A DNA stretch of 64,000 bases, from contig NZ_JBBKTU010000001.1 of the NCBI RefSeq assembly GCF_037892605.1, positions 3,038,001 to 3,102,000 of the forward strand. The letters are read 5' to 3'. Position 1 is the first letter of the stretch, and the number at the start of each line of letters is the position of its first letter. The position numbers were made by a program, and so were the translations under genes. Positions 41,233-50,600 of this stretch are shown here, one piece after another. The notes below the pieces were generated by a model. The model was not told where the DNA came from. It made no database searches and saw only the letters and a list, made by a program, of their open reading frames with translations. The DNA is from Lacibacter sp. H407. Lineage in GTDB: Bacteria; Bacteroidota; Bacteroidia; Chitinophagales; Chitinophagaceae.

Positions 41233-44200
41233 ATGAAAAGTTTACGATTCCTTTTTCCCATTTTGTTTTTGTTTTCCTGTAGTAAACCGGGGGCGTTATT
41301 TACAGAAGTGTCTGCTGTAAAAAGCGGCATTGATTTTCAAAACAAGGTTGAAAACAAATCGCATTTTAATATTCTTTATTACCTGTATTTCTATAACGGA
41401 GGAGGTGTTGCTGCGGGTGATATCAATAACGATGGACTTACTGATTTGTATTTCACGGCAAATAGTAAAGGCAATAACAAATTATATCTCAACAAAGGAA
41501 ATTTTCAATTTGAAGACATTACAGCAAAAGCCGGAGTAGCAGGTGCAAGTGATTGGTGCAGCGGTGTTACCATGGCCGATGTAAATGGTGATGGTTTACT
41601 TGATATTTACGTATCAGCAGTTGCACAGTTCAGTGGCTTAAAGGGCCACAATGAATTATTCATTAACAAAGGCAACGGAACATTCACCGAACAGTCGATC
41701 GAATACGGACTTGGTTTTTCAGGTCTTTCTACACAAGCTGCTTTTTTCGATTACGATAAAGACGGTGATCTCGATTGTTTTCTCATCAATCATTCAAAAC
41801 AACCTCATTCAAATATTGTTGATACGGTAAACCGAAACAAAAAAGATGCTGTCAGTGGCAGTCGTTTGTTTCGTAATGATTTGAATAAAGGCGAAAAAAA
41901 ATTTACAGATGTTTCTGCTGAAGCAGGCATTTATCAATCCAATCTTTCGTATGGTCTTGGTTTAAGTGTTGCAGATATCAATAACGATGGATGGGATGAT
42001 GTGTATATTGGAAACGATTTTCATGAAAACGATTATTATTATATCAATAATAAAAACGGAACATTCAGCGAAAGCGGTGCAAAACATTTTGCTCATTACA
42101 GTCGCTTTAGTATGGGTAATGATATTGCTGATTATAACAACGATGGTCAACCGGATATTGTAACAGTTGATATGCTGCCACCCGATGAAAAAACATTGAA
42201 GACTTACGGTAGTGATGAAAATCCTGACATCTACAAATTGAAACTGGAGATGAATGGTTATCAGCATCAGTACTCACGTAACTGTTTGCAACGCAACAAT
42301 GGCAGTGGTATCAATTTCAGTGAAGTGGGATTGATGGCCGGCGTATCAGCAACAGATTGGAGCTGGAGCCCTTTGTTTGCAGATTTTGATAATGATGGAA
42401 AGAAAGATCTGTTCATCAGCAGTGGAATTGTAAAACGCCCGGTTGATCTGGATTATATACGCTTTGTATCGGATATGCAGATGAACAAGGGGCTTGATAA
42501 AACTGATGCGTACGATGATGAAACGATCAGTAAAATGCCCGATGGCAGTAGTCACCCGTTTTTCTTTAAGAACAACAATGGCAACTCCTTTGCAGATGTA
42601 AGTAAAGAGTGGGGCACTGCAAACATGAAAGGATATTTCAACGGTGCAGCTTATGCTGATCTGGATAATGATGGTGATCTGGATATGATCATCAATAACA
42701 TCAATGCAAAAGCATCTGTATTAAAGAACGAAACGGTTGGAAAAAATTATCTCAGCATTCAATTAAAAGGTGACAGCCTGAATCAATTTGGCATTGGCGC
42801 AAAAGCTTACTTGTTTTCAAAAAGCGGAATGCAATACCAACAGATGATGTTAACACGAGGGTTCCAGTCATCAGTAGAACCACGTTTGCATTTTGGATTG
42901 GATTCATTGGCTTCGGTCGATTCGATCCTGATCGTTTGGCCCGATCAAACATATCAGTCAATAAAAAATCCTGCGATTAATCAACAACTCAACATTGCAG
43001 AAAAAAATGCAACAGGTGAATTTAATTACAACAATTTTTTTGGTGCGCCTGCACCATACTTTACTGATATTACAAAGGACATTGTTTGCAACTGGAAGCA
43101 TGTTGAAAACGACTTTGTTGATTTTAATGTACAATATTTAATTCCCCATGCACAAAGTACAAGAGGACCAAAGCTCGCTGTTGCAGATGTAAACGACGAT
43201 GGACTGGATGATTTTTATGCATGTGGTGCCATCGGTCAGCCGGGTGCTTTAATGATACAACAAAGCGATGGATCATTTCAACCAAGTAACAGCGACGTGT
43301 TTTTAAAAGATGCCGGTTGCGAAGATGTGGATGCTGTATTTTTTGATGCTGATGGAAATAAAACAATTGATCTGCTGGTGATCAGTGGCGGTAACCAGGT
43401 GCCCCGTAGTGCTAACGATTTGAGTGATCGTTTATACCTCAATGACGGGAAGGGAAATTTTACAAGAAAGATGGATGCATTCACGATCCAGTATGAAAAT
43501 AAATCCTGTGTAACGGTTGCTGATGTGGATCATGATGGTGATATGGATTTTTTCGTTGGAAATGTAGGAAGTCCAACGGGTTATGGTTTATTAAAACCCT
43601 CCTATCTCTATCTAAACGATGGGAAAGCCGGTTTTTCGTTGGCGTCGATGCAAAAGATCGATCTTACAAGTTTGGGTATTGTTACCGCAGCAGCCTTTAC
43701 TGATGTAAACAACGATGGATGGGATGATCTGTTAGTCACCGGTGAATGGATGCCGTTAAAAGTATTCATTAACAACAAAGGAACATTTACTGCCACAGAA
43801 GTGCCTGCTTCAACCGGTTGGTGGCAAACAATCATGCTGACAGATGTAGATGGCGACGGAGATAAAGATGTGCTGGCGGGAAACTGGGGACATAATTCGA
43901 AACTATGGGAACGTAAAGATGGTCCGTTGAAATTGTATGTAAAAGATTTTGACAACAACGGGAAAACGGAACAGATACTTGCCTACACCATGGCGGGAAA
44001 GGAGTATCCTTTTCTTGCAAAAGATGAATTGGAGCGACAACTGCCGGTATTAAAAAAAGCATATGTAACATATACTGAAGTAGCGGGTAAAACAGTCGAT
44101 TATATTTTTTACGATCTGTTCAAAGATTATAAAGAGTTGAAAGCGGAAGTGCTGAGCAGTTCTGTTTTTATCAACGATGGAAAGGGAACGTTCAAGCGAC

Positions 44201-44517
44201 ATGATCTCAGTGATGAACTGCAACTTTCTCCCGTGATGAGTTTTACATCGGTAGGAGAAAAGGCAGGTTATATTGCCGGAGGTAATTTTTATGGTGTGAT
44301 TCCTTACGAAGGTCGTTACGATGCTCTTTACCCATCCCTGTTTTCGTTTGACGGAACAAATGCCTCATTGTATGCAACAATGCCAGCCATCAAGGGTGAA
44401 GTGCGTGATATGAAATGGATCACTGTAAAAGGCGGGACTAAAATACTGGTAATTGCAAGAAATAATGAACCGCTGATCTTTTTAAAGAATATCGGCGAAT
44501 TACAAACAATGAAATAA
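41233..44517 (+). CDS. VCBS/FG-GAP repeat lipoprotein, CRTAC1-like with UnbV region
   Basis: 1094-residue lipoprotein (lipobox LFSC, Cys at residue 16). Numerous FG-GAP/VCBS blades recur with Ca2+-binding DINNDGLTDLY, DVNGDGLLDIY, DYDKDGDLDCF, DLDNDGDLDMI, DVDHDGDMDFF and DVDGDGDKDVL motifs, predicting beta-propellers. An ASPIC/UnbV-like stretch lies about residues 505-590 (LHFGLDSLASVDSILIVWPD). Such proteins frequently accompany SusC/SusD loci in this phylum, probably as surface carbohydrate- or protein-binding factors; no enzymatic role is visible. First gene of the segment after the terminator. Confidence 0.82.
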   Translation: MKSLRFLFPILFLFSCSKPGALFTEVSAVKSGIDFQNKVENKSHFNILYYLYFYNGGGVAAGDINNDGLTDLYFTANSKGNNKLYLNKGNFQFEDITAKAGVAGASDWCSGVTMADVNGDGLLDIYVSAVAQFSGLKGHNELFINKGNGTFTEQSIEYGLGFSGLSTQAAFFDYDKDGDLDCFLINHSKQPHSNIVDTVNRNKKDAVSGSRLFRNDLNKGEKKFTDVSAEAGIYQSNLSYGLGLSVADINNDGWDDVYIGNDFHENDYYYINNKNGTFSESGAKHFAHYSRFSMGNDIADYNNDGQPDIVTVDMLPPDEKTLKTYGSDENPDIYKLKLEMNGYQHQYSRNCLQRNNGSGINFSEVGLMAGVSATDWSWSPLFADFDNDGKKDLFISSGIVKRPVDLDYIRFVSDMQMNKGLDKTDAYDDETISKMPDGSSHPFFFKNNNGNSFADVSKEWGTANMKGYFNGAAYADLDNDGDLDMIINNINAKASVLKNETVGKNYLSIQLKGDSLNQFGIGAKAYLFSKSGMQYQQMMLTRGFQSSVEPRLHFGLDSLASVDSILIVWPDQTYQSIKNPAINQQLNIAEKNATGEFNYNNFFGAPAPYFTDITKDIVCNWKHVENDFVDFNVQYLIPHAQSTRGPKLAVADVNDDGLDDFYACGAIGQPGALMIQQSDGSFQPSNSDVFLKDAGCEDVDAVFFDADGNKTIDLLVISGGNQVPRSANDLSDRLYLNDGKGNFTRKMDAFTIQYENKSCVTVADVDHDGDMDFFVGNVGSPTGYGLLKPSYLYLNDGKAGFSLASMQKIDLTSLGIVTAAAFTDVNNDGWDDLLVTGEWMPLKVFINNKGTFTATEVPASTGWWQTIMLTDVDGDGDKDVLAGNWGHNSKLWERKDGPLKLYVKDFDNNGKTEQILAYTMAGKEYPFLAKDELERQLPVLKKAYVTYTEVAGKTVDYIFYDLFKDYKELKAEVLSSSVFINDGKGTFKRHDLSDELQLSPVMSFTSVGEKAGYIAGGNFYGVIPYEGRYDALYPSLFSFDGTNASLYATMPAIKGEVRDMKWITVKGGTKILVIARNNEPLIFLKNIGELQTMK

Positions 44518-44522
44518 TAACT

Positions 44523-45965
44523 ATGATGAAGATGAAACAAAAGATAAACTGGATGACAGGAAGCCTGATCGTTTTTGCGTTTCTTTCTCTCAATTTCAAT
44601 TGCAAGAAAAAAGGCAACTCCGGTACCGATCCTGAAACACCTGGTGCAGAAGTGAATTGGTGGATGACAACCGGTAGCCGCACAGCGTTGTTGCAAAAGC
44701 AAACCTCATTTGCTTTTAACAACGGCGGTACTGCTGTGCTGACCATTGAAGTAGATAGTGCACAAACCTATCAAACTGTTGATGGTTTTGGCTACACATT
44801 CACAGAGGGAAGTGCTTATCTCATCAACAAACTCAACGCAACAGAAAAAAATAACCTGTTGCAGGAATTATTCGGCAGTGCCGACAACAGCATCAATGTA
44901 AATTATCTGCGTCTCGGAATCGGGGCAACCGATCTCAGCACCAAAGTTTACAGTTACAATGATTTGCCAAGCGGACAAACGGATCTAACGCTTGCGCAGT
45001 TTACATTGGGGCAGGATACAGTGGATGTAATTCCGGTGTTGAAACAAATACTTGCCATCAATCCGAATATCAAACTCATGGCATCGCCATGGAGTGCACC
45101 AAGCTGGATGAAGGATAATAACAGCAGTATTGGCGGACGATTGAAAACGGAGTACTACAGTGTGTATGCACAATACTTTGTAAAGTATATCCAGGCTATG
45201 AAAGCAAAAGGAATTACGATTGATGCCATCACGATTCAAAACGAACCGTTGCATGGCGGTAATAATCCAAGTATGTTGATGAATGCAGTGGAGCAGGCCA
45301 ATTTTATCAAGAATCATTTAGGGCCGGCATTTCAAACGGCGAACATTACCACCAAGATCGTTTTGTACGATCATAATTGCGATCGTCCCGATTATCCCAT
45401 TGCCGTGTTGAATGATGCGGTAGCAAAACCGTTTATCGATGGTTCTGCTTTTCATTTATACGCTGGCGATATTGTAGCGATGTCAACCGTACATGATGCG
45501 CATCCTGATAAAAATTTATACTTCACAGAACAATGGACCGGAGCAAGCGGAAGTTTTGATGGTGATTTGAAATGGCACGTGAAGAATGTAGTAATTGGTT
45601 CCATGCGCAACTGGAGTAAAGTAGCACTTAACTGGAACCTGGCGAACGATGGCAGTTACAATCCGCATACACCCGGCGGTTGTGATCAATGCAAAGGTGC
45701 TCTTACATTGGATGGTGCTGTTAACAGGAACGTATCGTACTACGTAATTGGCCATGCATCGAAATTTATTCCAACCGGTTCAAAACGTATTGCAAGTACG
45801 CAAACAGGAAATTTATATTCAGCAGCCTTTTTACGAAATGATGGAAAGAAAGTGTTACTGGTGCTGAACGATGGTTCAACCAATCTTCGGTTTAATATAA
45901 AATACAAAGGAGCAAATGCAAATACAATGCTCTCTGCAGGTGCAGTAGCAACATATGTTTGGTAA
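44523..45965 (+). CDS. GH30 family glycoside hydrolase 1, lipoprotein
   Basis: 480 residues. N-terminal signal with Cys at residue 27 followed by Lys-Lys-Lys (lipobox NFNC, atypical). The (beta/alpha)8 barrel plus beta-side domain resembles GH30 (glucosylceramidase/endo-beta-1,6-glucanase type): acid/base E241 in TIQNEPLHG, nucleophile E336 in YFTEQWTG, and NIKLMASPWSAPSWMKDN is a family hallmark. Member of a tandem pair with the next gene. Substrate likely a beta-1,6- or related beta-glucosyl linkage; inference from family and locus. Confidence 0.88.
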   Translation: MMKMKQKINWMTGSLIVFAFLSLNFNCKKKGNSGTDPETPGAEVNWWMTTGSRTALLQKQTSFAFNNGGTAVLTIEVDSAQTYQTVDGFGYTFTEGSAYLINKLNATEKNNLLQELFGSADNSINVNYLRLGIGATDLSTKVYSYNDLPSGQTDLTLAQFTLGQDTVDVIPVLKQILAINPNIKLMASPWSAPSWMKDNNSSIGGRLKTEYYSVYAQYFVKYIQAMKAKGITIDAITIQNEPLHGGNNPSMLMNAVEQANFIKNHLGPAFQTANITTKIVLYDHNCDRPDYPIAVLNDAVAKPFIDGSAFHLYAGDIVAMSTVHDAHPDKNLYFTEQWTGASGSFDGDLKWHVKNVVIGSMRNWSKVALNWNLANDGSYNPHTPGGCDQCKGALTLDGAVNRNVSYYVIGHASKFIPTGSKRIASTQTGNLYSAAFLRNDGKKVLLVLNDGSTNLRFNIKYKGANANTMLSAGAVATYVW

Positions 45966-45989
45966 CCCACAACTAAAACAACCGGCAAT

Positions 45990-47450
45990 ATGAAGAAATT
46001 ATTGATCGCAGTGATGGTCTTACAGCTACTATCCTGCAAAGAAGAAAGTAAACAGGCAGCAACCACTACTTCGTTCTCCACTGATAGCAAAAAGATCGTG
46101 GTGTACACAACTGCCGACAGTACAAATTATCGGTTAACCGTTACCGATACGCTCAGCTTTAAGGATATGGGGCAGCCGTTTGAAACACAGCTTTGTGTGT
46201 TTGTTGATCCTGTGCGTACTTATCAAACATATTTAGGAGTAGGCGCAGCATTGACCGATGCATCAGCTGAAACCTACGCCAAGCTTTCGAAAGCAAAGCA
46301 ACAGGAATTCATGCAGGCTTATTTTGATAAAACAAAAGGGATTGGTTATACATTGGCACGAACGAATATTCACAGTTGCGATTTCAGCAGTGGCAGTTAT
46401 ACCTATGTTACAGAAGGTGATAAGGAATTAACATCATTCAACATCGAGCACGATAAGCAATTCAGAATTCCTTTTATCAAAGAAGCGATCAAAGCTGCCG
46501 GTGGTGCATTAACCTTATATGCAAGTCCGTGGAGTCCCCCGGCTTTTATGAAAGATAACAACAACATGTTGCGTGGCGGAAAGCTGAAACCTGACTTTTA
46601 TCAAAGCTGGGCCAACTACTATGTAAAGTTCATTAAAGCATACGAGGCAGAGGGAATTCCTGTGTGGGGATTAACCGTGCAGAATGAACCAATGGCAACA
46701 CAACGCTGGGAAAGTTGCTTATACACTGCTGAAGAAGAACGTGATTTCCTGAAAAACTTTTTAGGGCCAACCATGCACAAGGAAGGATTTGCAGATAAAA
46801 AAATTATTGTGTGGGATCATAACCGTGATCTGTTGTACCAACGTGCTCAAACATATTTTAATGATCCTGAAATGTCGAAGTACGCATGGGGTATCGGTTT
46901 TCATTGGTACGAAGACTGGAGTGGCGGCAAGCAAATGTTCAGCAATGTAGCCATGGTGAACAAAGCGTTTCCTGATAAAAATATTTTGTTTACCGAAGGT
47001 TGTGCCGAAAGTTTTGATTCTACCCGCTACAATCATTGGGGTTTGGGTGAGGAGTATGGCCGTTCCATGATCAACGATTTCAACAATGGCGCTGTAGGCT
47101 GGACCGATTGGAATATTTTACTCGATGAAACAGGTGGCCCGAATCATGTACAGAATTTTTGTTTTGCTCCTGTACATGCCGATACAAGAAGTGGTGAATT
47201 GATCTATACCAATGCATTTTACTATATCGGGCATTTTTCAAAATTCATCAAACCGGGTGCAAAACATATTATCAGCAGTCCAAGCCGCAGTCAACTTGTA
47301 AGTACATCTTTCTTAAATGAAGATGGTAGCATGGTAGTTGTGGTAATGAATGAGACTGATAAAGAAGCACCGTTTTTCCTGTGGGTAGATGGAAAAGCAG
47401 CTGAAACAAAAGCCTTACCGCATTCGATCAACACGTATGTAATTCAATAA
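45990..47450 (+). CDS. GH30 family glycoside hydrolase 2, lipoprotein
   Basis: 486-residue lipoprotein (lipobox LLSC, Cys at residue 16) of family GH30. Acid/base E233 in TVQNEPMA, nucleophile E336 in LFTEGCAES, and ASPWSPPAFMKDNNNM are conserved. The sequence resembles bacterial beta-1,6-glucanase or glucosylceramidase-like members with the RWESC element after the acid/base. It is only distantly like the preceding GH30, so the two probably cut different linkages or chain lengths rather than being a recent duplication. Confidence 0.9.
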   Translation: MKKLLIAVMVLQLLSCKEESKQAATTTSFSTDSKKIVVYTTADSTNYRLTVTDTLSFKDMGQPFETQLCVFVDPVRTYQTYLGVGAALTDASAETYAKLSKAKQQEFMQAYFDKTKGIGYTLARTNIHSCDFSSGSYTYVTEGDKELTSFNIEHDKQFRIPFIKEAIKAAGGALTLYASPWSPPAFMKDNNNMLRGGKLKPDFYQSWANYYVKFIKAYEAEGIPVWGLTVQNEPMATQRWESCLYTAEEERDFLKNFLGPTMHKEGFADKKIIVWDHNRDLLYQRAQTYFNDPEMSKYAWGIGFHWYEDWSGGKQMFSNVAMVNKAFPDKNILFTEGCAESFDSTRYNHWGLGEEYGRSMINDFNNGAVGWTDWNILLDETGGPNHVQNFCFAPVHADTRSGELIYTNAFYYIGHFSKFIKPGAKHIISSPSRSQLVSTSFLNEDGSMVVVVMNETDKEAPFFLWVDGKAAETKALPHSINTYVIQ

Positions 47451-47477
47451 AAGAACAGTTTTTTCTGTAAACGAAGA

Positions 47478-49148
47478 ATGAAGAAAATATTGCTATATGG
47501 AATCTGTTTTTCTGTGCTAGCTGTAACAGCCTGCAAAAAGAAATCAACACCCTCTGTACCGGAGCCACCGAAACAGGTAACGCTGAAGTCGATCAAATTA
47601 AACAATATTGATTTTAATGGAATCCTGTATGGTGTAAGTCTGCAGCCGGTCATTCGCTTACAGTTTTCACAACCGTTGAAGCAAAGCACCATTGCACAAT
47701 CAGTAAAGTTGTTTACATCAGGTGGTGCTGAAACAGCAATTACCACAACACTGCAAAGCAATGATTCGGTGTTGTTGGTGCAAGCATCATCACCACTGCA
47801 GAGTATTGCAAGGTATCAATTCAAAATTCTGGAAAGTTTGAAATCAGCAACCGGTGGTAATTTTATTGGTTCGGTCGATAATGCATTTATTACACAGATC
47901 GATTCAGGCAGAAAGTTCCCCGCAATTACAGATGATGAATTACTTACCAAAGTGCAACAGCAAACATTTAAATATTTCTGGGACTTTGGTCATCCGGTAA
48001 GCGGTCTTGCAAGAGAACGTAATTCGTCCGGCGACCTTGTAACATCGGGTGGGTCAGGCTTTGGTGCCATGGCGATTGTAACAGGCATCAACCGGAATTT
48101 TATTACAAGAGCACAGGGTTTGCAACGCATGCAAACAATGGTAGGCTTCCTGAAAAATACAGCACAAAAATTTCATGGTGCGTTTCCGCATTGGTTAAAT
48201 GGTATAACAGGAAATGTGATTGCCTTCAGTGCAAAAGATGATGGCGCTGATCTTGTTGAAACGTCGTTACTCATGATGGGCCTGTTAACCGCAAGACAGT
48301 ATTTTAACGGAGCGGATGTTGCTGAAACAAATCTTCGTGCTGATATTACCGCATTGTACAATGGAGTAGAGTGGAGTTGGTTTCGTAAGAGCAATGAACA
48401 AGTATTGTACTGGCACTGGAGCCCGAATTTCGCATGGGATATGAATTTGCCGATTCGTGGATGGAACGAATGTTTGATAACTTATGTATTGGCAGCTTCA
48501 TCTTCTACACATGGTATTCCTAAATCGGTGTATGAAAATGGTTGGGCGAGAGACGGTGCTGCAGGATTTGTTAACGGCAGTCAGTTCTACAATATTACAT
48601 TACCGTTAGGAAGCGCTTACGGCGGACCGTTATTCTTTTCACATTATTCGTTTCTTGGGATCAACCCCAATGGGTTGAGCGATACGTATGCGAATTACGA
48701 AGTACAAACAAGAAATCATTCACGCATCAATTATCAGTACTGCGTAGCCAATCCGCTGGGTAATTACGGTTACAGCGATTCTGTTTGGGGATTAACAGCA
48801 AGCGATATCCCCAATAGTTATACCGCCAGCTCACCAACAAATGATGTAAGTGTGATTGCACCTACGGCTGCTATTTCATCACTGCCTTATACGCCTGTTG
48901 AAAGTATGAAGGCGCTCAAGTTTTTTTATTATGTACTCGGCGATAAATTATTTAAGGAGTATGGCTTTGTAGATGCCTTCTCATTAAAGCAAACATGGTT
49001 TGCTAATTCATTCCTTGCCATTGATCAAGGGCCCATAATTGTGATGATCGAAAACCACCGCAGCAGTTTGCTGTGGAATTTGTTCACCAGCTGTCCTGAA
49101 GTGAAAGATGGAATGCGTTTGCTCGGGTTCAGCGCACCTTATTTGTAA
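47478..49148 (+). CDS. GH144-type endo-beta-1,2-glucanase 1 with N-terminal Ig-like domain
   Basis: 556-residue lipoprotein (VTAC, lipidated Cys at residue 19). Residues about 40-140 form an Ig-like domain of the Big_5 type (ILYGVSLQPVIRLQFSQPL). Residues 155-556 match the glucoamylase-like PF10091/GH144 barrel: QQQTFKYFWDFGHPVSGLARER, GFGAMAIVTGINR, HGAFPHWLNG, DDGADLVETSLLMMGLL, YWHWSPNFAW and GGPLFFSHYSFLGI are all typical. Family GH144 was founded on Chitinophaga endo-beta-1,2-glucanase, giving a specific prediction of beta-1,2-glucan cleavage. The Cys anchor suggests outer-membrane location. Confidence 0.88.
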   Translation: MKKILLYGICFSVLAVTACKKKSTPSVPEPPKQVTLKSIKLNNIDFNGILYGVSLQPVIRLQFSQPLKQSTIAQSVKLFTSGGAETAITTTLQSNDSVLLVQASSPLQSIARYQFKILESLKSATGGNFIGSVDNAFITQIDSGRKFPAITDDELLTKVQQQTFKYFWDFGHPVSGLARERNSSGDLVTSGGSGFGAMAIVTGINRNFITRAQGLQRMQTMVGFLKNTAQKFHGAFPHWLNGITGNVIAFSAKDDGADLVETSLLMMGLLTARQYFNGADVAETNLRADITALYNGVEWSWFRKSNEQVLYWHWSPNFAWDMNLPIRGWNECLITYVLAASSSTHGIPKSVYENGWARDGAAGFVNGSQFYNITLPLGSAYGGPLFFSHYSFLGINPNGLSDTYANYEVQTRNHSRINYQYCVANPLGNYGYSDSVWGLTASDIPNSYTASSPTNDVSVIAPTAAISSLPYTPVESMKALKFFYYVLGDKLFKEYGFVDAFSLKQTWFANSFLAIDQGPIIVMIENHRSSLLWNLFTSCPEVKDGMRLLGFSAPYL

Positions 49149-50501
49149 ATGATAAAACGAACGATCTTACTTGCCTCTAGTTTGCTGCTGCTTGTTCAAA
49201 TTTCAATTGCACAAAAGCAAAAGACCGTTGCTGTATTTGATGCAACCAAACGCCCCAAACAACTGAATGATTCTGCGTTACTTGATCTTGTACAACAACA
49301 AACCTTTCGTTACTTCTGGGATTTTGCACATCCGGTTAGTGGTTTGTCGAGAGAGCGAAGCAATGTAGCGTATGAATATGGAGCTGAAGTTGTAACAACA
49401 GGTGGAACGGGTTTCGGTATTATGAGTGTATTAGTTGCTGCCGAACGTAAATGGATCAGCAGAGATACGGCAGCAAAGTTTTTATTACGCATGGTGAAGT
49501 TTCTGAGTAAAGCAGATGCCTATCATGGTGTGTTTCCACACTGGTTGAATGGTGCAACGGGCAAAACAATTCCTTTCAGCCGAAAAGATGATGGAGCCGA
49601 CTTAGTAGAAACTTCTTATCTCATGCAAGGCTTGCTATGTGCACGACAATATTTCAATAGCGACGACAGAACGGAACGGGAACTTCGCAATCGCATCAAC
49701 TGGATGTGGAACGATATTGAATGGAGCTGGTTCACCAACGGAGGCCAGAATGTGTTGTATTGGCATTGGAGCCCCAATAATGGCTGGGCAATGGATTTTC
49801 CTGTGCGTGGTTTCAACGAGTGTTTGATAATGTATGTGTTGGCAGCATCAGGTTCCAATGAAAAATACAGTGTAAGTCCGGCCGTATATCATCGTGGTTG
49901 GGCTGAAAGTAATTTCTTCAAAAACGGAAAAGAGTTTTATGGTATTCAATTGCCGCTTGGTTTCGACTATGGTGGTCCGTTATTCTTTTCGCAGTATTCG
50001 TTTCTTGGTTTAGATCCACGTGGTTTAAAAGATCGTTATGCCGATTACTGGCAACAAAACAGAAATCATACACTCATTAACAGAGAACATAGTGTACGCA
50101 ATCCGAATAAATTCAAAGGCTACAGTGCCGATTGCTGGGGTTTAACGGCCAGCGATACCTACAATGGATATGCAGCACATTCGCCAACGGAAGATCTTGG
50201 AACAATTACACCAACTGCTGCATTGAGTGCGTTCCCTTACACGCCTGATTATTCAATGCAGGCGTTAAAACATTTTTATTTTAAGCTGGGTGATAACATC
50301 TGGAGTGAATATGGTTTTGTAGATGCGTTCAACGAATCAAAGAACTGGGTGGCGAAAAGTCATTTGGCCATTGATCAGGGACCGATCATTGTGATGATCG
50401 AAAATTACCGCAGCGGTTTGCTTTGGAATTTATTTATGAGTTGTCCCGAAGTGCAGAAAGGATTGAAGCGGTTAGGATTTACATCGCCTCAATTGAAGTA
50501 A
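49149..50501 (+). CDS. GH144-type endo-beta-1,2-glucanase 2, periplasmic
   Basis: 450-residue paralogue of the preceding enzyme; its ATG begins on the base after the preceding stop. It has a cleavable type I signal peptide (about 1-21, ending SIAQ) rather than a lipobox and no Ig-like domain, so it probably acts in the periplasm. The barrel motifs are the same: QQQTFRYFWDFAHPVSGLSRER, GFGIMSVLVAAERK, HGVFPHWLNG, DDGADLVETSYLMQGLL, YWHWSPNNGWA, GGPLFFSQYSFLGL. A surface-plus-periplasm enzyme pair for the same backbone is a common PUL plan. Confidence 0.88.
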   Translation: MIKRTILLASSLLLLVQISIAQKQKTVAVFDATKRPKQLNDSALLDLVQQQTFRYFWDFAHPVSGLSRERSNVAYEYGAEVVTTGGTGFGIMSVLVAAERKWISRDTAAKFLLRMVKFLSKADAYHGVFPHWLNGATGKTIPFSRKDDGADLVETSYLMQGLLCARQYFNSDDRTERELRNRINWMWNDIEWSWFTNGGQNVLYWHWSPNNGWAMDFPVRGFNECLIMYVLAASGSNEKYSVSPAVYHRGWAESNFFKNGKEFYGIQLPLGFDYGGPLFFSQYSFLGLDPRGLKDRYADYWQQNRNHTLINREHSVRNPNKFKGYSADCWGLTASDTYNGYAAHSPTEDLGTITPTAALSAFPYTPDYSMQALKHFYFKLGDNIWSEYGFVDAFNESKNWVAKSHLAIDQGPIIVMIENYRSGLLWNLFMSCPEVQKGLKRLGFTSPQLK

Positions 50502-50529
50502 ATAGTAGTGCTGCGTTTGCTATGATGCA

Positions 50530-50567
50530 CAAGAGTGCGACGCAACAATAGCCATATAGCAGTACAA
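50530..50567. repeat. Dispersed 38-nt element, copy 2
   Basis: CAAGAGTGCGACGCAAC (50530-50546), nine variable bases, ATAGCAGTACAA (50556-50567). Same order, spacing and orientation relative to the downstream gene as the copy at 5751-5788; ends 33 nt before the Gfo/Idh/MocA start. Confidence 0.7.
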
Positions 50568-50600
50568 TTGCTTAGTACATAAAACAACCAACGATTTGCC

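Noticed and set aside
41233-44517. RTX-like or integrin-like toxin because of repeated DxNxDGxxD Ca2+ motifs
   Set aside because: Motif spacing and context match FG-GAP/VCBS propellers of PUL-associated lipoproteins, with a lipobox and no toxin or RTX secretion genes.
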